Shown here: one piece after another, positions 32,610 through 38,441 of the stretch
Layout of the letters: every line of letters begins with the position of its first letter
How positions within the stretch are numbered: the stretch's first letter is position 1
Assembly (NCBI GenBank): GCA_033557685.1
Contig: JAWQRN010000108.1
Coordinates: 1 to 38,441, forward strand
Source: Sperchopsis tessellata
Lineage: Eukaryota; Arthropoda; Insecta; Coleoptera; Hydrophilidae
Direction of reading: 5' to 3'
Length of the DNA: 38,441 nt
Notes under the pieces: model-generated
What the model was told of the DNA's origin: nothing
The model's database searches: none
What the model saw: only the letters and a program-made list of their open reading frames with translations
Position numbers and translations under genes: made by a program

Positions 32610-33335
32610 GAGGTATATTCTCTTAGCTGTAAAGATAGTACCACATATGTGGGACAAACGGGGAGAGCGTTTCAAAGCAGGATCAGTGAGCATGTGGCTT
32701 AAATCAAACGTAAAGGTAGTATATTAAAATTTAATATTCATATTAAGATCGAAGGACATTCAAAACTGTAGCATTTACCTGCATTTTTCTAGTATAAGGA
32801 ATAAACTCAACATCGTTGAAAATCTCGAGATTGCCTTGTTTTTGAATTCTGATAATAACCTTAATGACCAGATACATTTGATTACATTAGGTTTTACAAC
32901 TTTATTCGGTTGTGGTGAGCTCAATTTTGTCGGTATTGGGTCGTCTGCTTTTGCTTTTCTGTTGACTTTGATATTTTTATCACGAACGAATTTTTTTCTA
33001 TATCATTTTTATGTTTTCCTATTGTTCTTGTGGGTTATACATGTTTTCCTGTATTTGCATTGAGTTCTGTGTATTTTTTATTTATTCTATTTATTTCCTT
33101 CTATTTATTGATTCTTTCCATATGTCCGTATTTTAATACTTTCATTGTGATATTGTTTTTGAATTTACTTTATATTTTCTGTTGAGTAATACATGTGACG
33201 TTTTGTGTATGAAATGTAAGTTTTTGTCTATTTTATTATACTGACTTCCATTAAAATGTCAATTTGTAGATTGATGATGATGGAAATAATTCCGAAAACG
33301 TTTCAGACGGTTTTGTGTTTAAATTTATTTTTGTG
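32610..33335 (+). pseudogene. Penelope-like element 2: GIY-YIG endonuclease fragment and tail
   Basis: The frame from about 32610 reads GVYSLSC, TTYVGQTGRAFQSRISEHVA, the GIY-YIG nuclease core in the form seen at the C-terminus of PLE proteins ('GvY.l.C..C...YvGQTgR.f..R..EH'). Position-specific matches continue as HIKIEGHSKL and LNIVENLEIALFL with NDQI (about 32800-32875). No RT is readable upstream, so this is the last part of the gene. The 75-codon ORF 32836-33063 covers its end and then hydrophobic, probably non-coding sequence. At about 33278-33310 the words GATGATGGAAATAATTCCGA and AAACGTTTCAGA resemble PLE 3' ends. This GIY-YIG differs from those of the other two PLEs in the window. 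Confidence 0.78.
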
Positions 33336-33970
33336 ATCCCAAGACATAATTCTTTTATTTTTATTTGAACTACAGCAATAATCCCAGTAATTTAACAGAA
33401 ACAGTCTGCTTCGTTTAAAAAGTTCCTTCTGCAACTCTTTAAAAAAATTAGTGAATTCTTGAACAAGCTTTAGGAGAAACTACTAGAAAATTAATTATAC
33501 TACTAATGATACTCTTTTGCTTTGGTATTTTTGATCATTAGTTGCATATATACCCTATAAGTAAACTTACCGAGAGCTGCTGTCAAATATTTCCACTAAT
33601 TAGTATTTCTTCAATCAGTTCTCATGGAGTATCATATTTGACTCTCAGTTTTGAGTTTCAATAGTTTTCACTTAATAGCTACATAACTTCATGTTAATCA
33701 CTGTAACTGCTGTTATTGTAATAAGAGCTATATTCAGAACAATACCTCAATATGATAATCTAATCTCGGCGGAAGTAGGCCGATGTTAAAGAAATAAAAT
33801 AAAAAGTATATATTATGTAGAGAAAAAAAAAATTAAAATGTATAACGAGATATTTAGAGAATGCATTGAATATTTATGAGGACGTAATGACCTATTCGAA
33901 ACATGTTCATTATATTTACGAAAAACTGGTAAAGGATATCTTTTTGAGGAGTAGGTGTGTTCCATATTAC
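33336..33970. other. Non-coding spacer between two Penelope-like elements
   Basis: AT-rich sequence without recognisable features. The minus-strand ORF 33813-34004 overlaps the left inverted repeat of the next element and is not a gene. Confidence 0.45.
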
Positions 33971-34076
33971 ACATATAATGGGAAAAATTCCAGAAAGCAA
34001 ACAACCGACTGTCTATAAATGTTTTAGTAATAATCTAGTCGACCGGTTTCTAGGCATCGCACCTCATCTTCAGGAC
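33971..34076 (+). repeat. Left inverted repeat of Penelope-like element 3
   Basis: It pairs with 35613-35717. It includes CTAGTCGACCGGTTTCTAGG and ends with CATCTTCAGGAC, a word typical of PLE termini. Confidence 0.75.
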
Positions 34077-34199
34077 AAACTCTAAAAGAAACCGGTCTGA
34101 ATGAAATTTCTTACCGTCCTATTCCTCTGACGTTGAAAATTCTTCAGTTGATATTATTTAACAGGTATTTTGCTTATTCCAAAACTTCTTTAATATTAA

Positions 34200-35110
34200 T
34201 TAGAAGTTCTACAGCCAAGTTGATGGTCTAGGTAAGGGCAATCCATTATATCTTCATCTAGCTGACATTTTTATGAATCACTTAGAAACATATATTGTTT
34301 GAGTTGCTAAATCTTTCTTCCAGCACATTTTCTACTGGAATATATACGTTGATGAAGTTATTTGTTGCTAGACGTGTGACATCGAATCCGATTTCCGATT
34401 TCTTAATCTATCTTAATAATTTTCCCATCAATATTTCTTTTACTATAGAAAATGCGATGGTGTACTCAATTTTCTAGATCTTTCTATTGGAAATAGAAGC
34501 AATAAACATTTTTCAAAATTTATAGAAAACCTCCCCAAACTTCCTGCGCAATTACTTACAATTCTATCCATTGCTCTCAGCATATAAAACCGTTCTTATC
34601 TAGCCACATTCACCGACTTTTCAATATTCCATTGCTGTTTTCGAATTAAACATTACTAAACAAATTTCTTTGGAAAATAATTACCGTGTTTTATTGATAA
34701 AATGGTGTATAAAAACGCAAATCTTTTGAACTGAGACAAGTTTCCTCTATGCCTACTCAACAGACCTCTAATTGTATTTATCAAAGTGTTTCAAACATCC
34801 CTGTTTTGCCTTTCCAACTAGCTAGATGTTTGGATAAATAGCTACCTGATTTGTTGTAAGTCTTCTTTGAATTTCAAAAGGTTGTTCGACGTCAATTTAA
34901 GTAGAAAGTTTGACCTGCCGCTTATTTGGTCAGAATGGTAGGAAATTTTCTGTAAGAATCACGGAACATTTGAGATCGACGAGTCCCTCTTGCACTGGCT
35001 CTGTTAACGATCGATCTATTTTTGTCGTCTCGATGTTTGGAAAAACTGGGCATTTTTAAGGTAACTGTAACAAATCCAGATAGTTTAAATGGACGTTGTG
35101 TGGTTGAAGT
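34200..35110 (+). pseudogene. Penelope-like reverse transcriptase/GIY-YIG pseudogene
   Basis: GLGKGNPLYLHLADIFMNHL near 34227-34290 corresponds to the PLE motif B block ('G..gSPlSp.lAdi.M..lE') with the SP changed. FYWNIYVDEVICC near 34330-34368 is motif C, where the second D of YVDD is E. SFTIENAMVYSI, then NFLDLSIGNRSNKHFSKF near 34466-34520, is the 'I.FT.E.E...l.FLDl.i' block. FRIKHYxTNFFGK (about 34640) and a stretch of linker follow. Near 34916-35000 CRLFGQNGRKFSVRITEHLR then SPSCTGS is the GIY-YIG endonuclease with YIGQTGR changed to LFGQNGR. Stops and frameshifts are frequent. RT palm motif A is not present, so the gene is both 5'-truncated and dead. Confidence 0.82.
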
Positions 35111-35612
35111 TTCATCTTTAATGTTTTCCGTGTTAAATTAATTACATTTTATAACCGACCTCCTACCGCTCCAGATCTTCTCAATGCTTAATAAATTTAT
35201 TAGGTCTGCCCACTTGTTTACATATTTCTCGTTATGAAGACTTCTGACTTGAATTATACTATACGTATTTCAAATTGTCATTTCTCGTTTGATGTTTACA
35301 TTGGTTTATACATCTGTTGTTGCATGCATTTTATTGTCTTAGTTAGGTTTTAACTACTGATTTTGTTTCATTTTTTGTTTTCAACTGTTATATATTGGGT
35401 TGCCTATCATAAACAATTGTTTTCGGTTTCGCATTTCTTAAAGCGTTCATTTTCATTCTGGATGGTCTCTTGGGGCTTGATTTGTGTGTAATATGTATTA
35501 TTTAAAAATAAATTTAAATTTTATCTGCTTTGTCATATATATTTGATTATTTCTTTGTTAATGTTTATGTTAATTTTATATCTACTAACGAGGTCGGATT
35601 GTTTTATAGTTT

Positions 35613-35717
35613 GTCCAGAAGATGGGGGCCACGCCTTGAAACATGTCGACTAGATTATGACTAAAAATTCATAGACAGTTGATTGTAGCCTTTCTGGATC
35701 TTCCCCCATTATATGAG
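35613..35717 (-). repeat. Right inverted repeat of Penelope-like element 3
   Basis: Reverse-complement partner of 33971-34076. It begins GTCCAGAAGATGGGGGCCAC and ends CCCCCATTATATGAG. Confidence 0.75.
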
Positions 35718-37383
35718 CAAAAAAAAACTAGTAGACAACATGGTAGATGAACTCTGCCGCTAAGTCTCATGATTCCAGCCATTTAGTTTACAAAATGTAT
35801 TTTTTTCAACAATAGGAGCAATATAGTATTTTAACTGGGAATAACACCCACACACACATGCATAAATTTATGTCGTATCGAATGTATATTACCTACTATG
35901 TAAATAACAAGTCAGGTACTTAAATCATGTAGGGATTGTTGTCGTATGATATAGAGCATGCCGTTGAATATGTATAAATGAAGTTTAAAGTGTTTTATTA
36001 CATCCCCTAAAGGGTTTTCGTGAAATTATTTTCGTATAATTTGCTTTTTAAATTTGAAATTACTTGAGGAAGTATGCGGTTAAATTAAAACAAAACCCCT
36101 GCAATCATAAATTTAATACTTCCGTAAGCAAAAGTCAATGGGTTTATTCGGTTTGCAGTTTTTATTTTCATGTGTGATTTACATCACATAAATTCTAGAA
36201 ATAACAGTATTGAGCAAATACCTTTAGAGTTTTAAAATTAAGCCAGTGCTTCCTAATATGAAGATGTCCTCTTTGTGTTAATTGGGTAGTAGTTTGCTTT
36301 AATATTATTTGAACTACATAAAACTGCCACTTACGTAATCATTAAAACTTTCAGTGGCTTAATTGGTAGGTATACAAACTTTCATCATAAAACATGCAGG
36401 TGTCTACGTATCAAAAGAGACATGTTTCTATAAAATACTTTGTTCACCAAAGCTTTCTTATATAGCAGTAAAACATTACTACATAGAACAACGAATATAC
36501 TGTTTTGTTGTATTCGTGGTAAAGTTAGTTATTTCTAGTGTAATATTAATAATGAACGATTATTTTGTTAAGAAGTAGTATCGCAGTTTCAAAGAAATGT
36601 CCATTCTACTTTTCCCCTGATATATGATGATAAGTATATCGTTTGATTAGTTGACAATCTGAAATCTATTGATAAAAATTTTACTTACTGCATATGAACC
36701 AGTCTGCATATATTCACTCTGCACATGATATCCTGTGATGGGATAGGTGAATCAGGATTGCAATTTGGTAAGTAAAATTTCCCGGAAAATGTAATTAAGA
36801 TTGGTGTTTTGGAGTATCCATCCTGAGTCTGGGAAGTGACTCCTTTGATTGCAAGTGAAGGTTAAGTACAATATTGATCCTTTCATTCTAAATATGATGA
36901 GATTCATAACATGGTTTCTATGTAATATAATTGTGAAACAGTAAGAGGGCAAATTCATTATACTGATTGAGTTTTAGGATCAGATTATTTTCAAAATATA
37001 TGTATATTTTTTTTAATTGGTAAACTGAGGAAGGCCAATAAAACAAATTAATAAAAAATTAGTAGTAGTAAAAAAAGATTGTTAAACTTTTGGTGTAGTA
37101 ACTTTTGCAATGTTTCTTACGATTTATTTCAGTTTTTATAATATTTGCTCATTATGTTTCTAGGCCAAAGCATAGTAATATTATATAAAAAAATGTTAAG
37201 AAATGTTTAATTAGTTAAAATGTTTTCGGAAAAAAAGATGAAAACAGCTCATTGTAAACCTTTGACATCGAAATAAAAACAAAATAATATTTAATAAACA
37301 ATAGGTGTAGAAATAATATATAAACATTTAATTTAAATTTAATAATATCTGATAATGAAATTAAGTCATAATGTCTTAGTTCA
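35718..37383. other. AT-rich non-coding stretch
   Basis: No identifiable gene in 1.7 kb. ORFs at 36363-36578 (+) and 36752-36958 (-) have no recognisable motifs. TGGCTTAATTGGTAGG near 36355 resembles a tRNA A box, but no B box or cloverleaf follows. Confidence 0.45.
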
Positions 37384-37577
37384 TAGTGTACCAACTGGAA
37401 TTGGGTTCTTTTACGTGTACGTAGTCTTCATTTACATACAATACACGGGACCCACAGTGTTTATGCTCCCTCGACAAGTACCACACCGACTTTTCCCTAA
37501 TCACAAAAATCCTCTGGATCTCGAACTCGAGACCCCACGCTCAGTAGCCTAGTACTTAGTCACTGAGCTATCAAGAT
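37384..37577 (-). mobile_element. SINE copy 4, best-preserved tRNA-like head
   Basis: On the minus strand this copy starts with a clear tRNA-like promoter region: A box TAGCTCAGTGACTAAGT (around 37555-37571) and B box GAGTTCGAGATCC (37516-37528), spaced as in a tRNA gene. The body follows (TTGTGATTAGGGAAAAGT, GTCCCGTGTATTGTATGTAA, CCAATTCCAGTTGGTACACT), then the copy ends at about 37384, lacking the 3' part seen in copies 1-3. This copy shows that the family is a tRNA-derived SINE with internal RNA polymerase III promoter elements. Confidence 0.85.
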
Positions 37578-37877
37578 GATTCCAACATACGATGAATAAC
37601 AATAATCTACAAACAATTTGTTTAAGTTTTCTACGGTGATTCTTATATAAGTCAAACCTTCTATTTTGCAGTTCATTTTGTATTGAACATCACAAGTGTG
37701 GTCTCGATAATGGTGTAAAATACCTGCATTACTATAACAAGGGACCCAAGATTAATAGCGCAGAAAACCTATTTTAATTTTTGTAATAGTCTCCAACCGT
37801 AGTTTTTATAAATTTCTACGCAATATGTTTTTATTTCTATATTAGATATTTTCAAATTTAAATTCAATCTCTTTATA
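37578..37877. other. Non-coding spacer
   Basis: No feature recognised. The TA at 37876-37877 is the presumed target dinucleotide of the adjoining mariner. Confidence 0.4.
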
Positions 37878-37903
37878 CCAGGTCTTTAAATATGAAACCG
37901 GAA
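37878..37903 (+). repeat. Presumed terminal repeat of the edge mariner
   Basis: CCAGGTCTTTAAATATGAAA next to a TA dinucleotide lies just past the transposase C-terminus and its short AT-rich trailer. Position and TA flank fit a mariner end. The partner end is outside the window. Confidence 0.55.
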
Positions 37904-38441
37904 TAGAAAATACATATTTATTGTATGAAAATGGTAATAAATATTTTATTCAAACTATTGCCCATCGTTAGCTACACATTTTTCCCATCTCTTTGGCAAT
38001 TTGTGGATGCCACGCTAAAAAAACTGTTATTCTATTGAGGCAAACCAATTATCGAGCCATTTTCGTACATTTTCGTAAGAAGTGAAGCACTGCTCAGCAA
38101 GTCCCATCGATGTAAATAAATAGTAATCGGATGTAGCTAAATCTGGTGAGTTAGCCGCATGTGTAAGTATTTGCCAACTAAATGCCTCAGTCGTTTCCTT
38201 GACCGGTTTTGCAGTGTGCGATGGTGAACTATCATTAAGCAAAATCACTTTGTGTTGCCTCTGTTGATATTTTGGTCGTTTTTTACGAAATGCTTTGTTC
38301 AAATCTATCATATGTTATCGGTTTTTCGACAAGCATTCGATGCGATTCTGCAGCAGTTTTCTTCAATGGTAACAGAAAATCAATGCTGTCCGCAAATCGT
38401 AGTTTTCAGGCACAAAATTTGACATGTTCAACGCTATAAAA
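37878..38441 (-). pseudogene. mariner transposase pseudogene, internally deleted, running off the window
   Basis: On the minus strand the window begins inside the N-terminal DNA-binding region: NFVPENYDLRTALIFCYH, then a frameshift, then KKTAAESHRMLVEK (38310-38425). This is directly followed by YDRF and MIDLNKAFRKKRPKYQQRQH (38250-38311), which belongs well downstream in a mariner protein. The linker and the first catalytic D region are therefore deleted. KVILLNDSSPSHTAKPVKET keeps the second D of the DD34D triad, and NSPDLATSDYYLF (about 38115-38155) the third. WLDNWFASIE at 38027-38060 is followed by a frame break and GIHKLPKRWEKCVANDGQ (about 37955-38012), the usual C-terminus with Y replaced by a stop. 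CCAGGTCTTTAAATATGAAA at 37878-37897 with TA outside looks like the terminal repeat. It is a different lineage from the mariner at 29.4 kb. Confidence 0.87.

Larger units (their letters stand above)
33971..35717 (+). mobile_element. Penelope-like element 3 bounded by inverted ~105-bp repeats
   Basis: Sequence 33971-34076 is the imperfect reverse complement of 35613-35717. Shared words are CATATAATGG, TTCTGGA, ATAGACAG, GTCGACTAGATTAT and GTCC-GAAGATG. Between the arms lies a decayed PLE gene in plus orientation. Repeats in direct or inverted orientation around the gene (pseudo-LTRs) are a known oddity of Penelope elements. Total length is ~1.75 kb, so the N-terminal part of the gene is missing. 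Confidence 0.78.

Noticed and set aside
36350..36410. tRNA-like A box TGGCTTAATTGGTAGG
   Set aside because: No B box or cloverleaf follows at the right distance.
37500..37575. Possible tRNA gene on the minus strand
   Set aside because: A and B boxes are present, but the segment continues into the SINE body shared with three other copies and has no complete acceptor stem; it is a SINE head.
1..38441. CRISPR arrays, operons, bacterial promoters, rRNA
   Set aside because: None seen; the sequence is eukaryotic in all recognisable content.

Overview
The window looks like AT-rich intergenic DNA from an arthropod, most likely an insect. The basis is the mix of transposon families and the complete lack of bacterial features: no operons, no Shine-Dalgarno-spaced ORFs, no ORF longer than about 130 codons. 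The species cannot be named from the sequence alone. I find no host gene I can defend. Almost everything recognisable is a decayed mobile element, and every open reading frame that can be identified is a fragment of a broken transposon gene.

Layout, left to right. 10-1497 is an element with ~65-bp terminal inverted repeats that I cannot classify. ~1850-2890 is an RTE-type LINE (+). 3858-6349 is a hAT transposon of the ZBED5/GTF2IRD2 type with both ends and a degenerate 8-bp target duplication; its 5' region carries a SINE and a GC-rich foldback. 7322-9408 (-) is a full-length but dead hAT transposase of the ZMYM1/DUF4371 type. ~9990-11250 (+) is a Penelope-like element (PLE) with reverse transcriptase and GIY-YIG remains. 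~11760-12690 (+) is a Jockey/CR1-group LINE fragment. 12766-15027 is a KIAA1586-like hAT with a perfect 8-bp target duplication.

17.1-18.0 kb holds an unidentified 125-codon ORF and a structured two-unit repeat. ~18.3-18.9 kb is a second RTE remnant, and 19.37-20.06 kb is a Tc3-like (IS630/DUF4817) transposase pseudogene. 24.72-24.95 kb is a 227-bp foldback. 24999-26635 (+) is a second Jockey-group LINE, joined directly to a minus-strand RTE LINE (26637-27960). 29.40-30.04 kb is a SETMAR-like mariner. 32.6-33.3 kb and 33.97-35.72 kb are two further PLEs, the second bounded by ~105-bp inverted repeats. The right edge (37878-38441, -) is an internally deleted mariner running out of the window.

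Four copies of one tRNA-derived SINE family lie at 3.9, 21.9, 31.2 and 37.4 kb. The elements do not form a pathway. What the window shows is a layered insertion history: SINE inside hAT, unknown DNA inside SINE, LINE against LINE. All identifications come from reading translations by eye; no database search was run.
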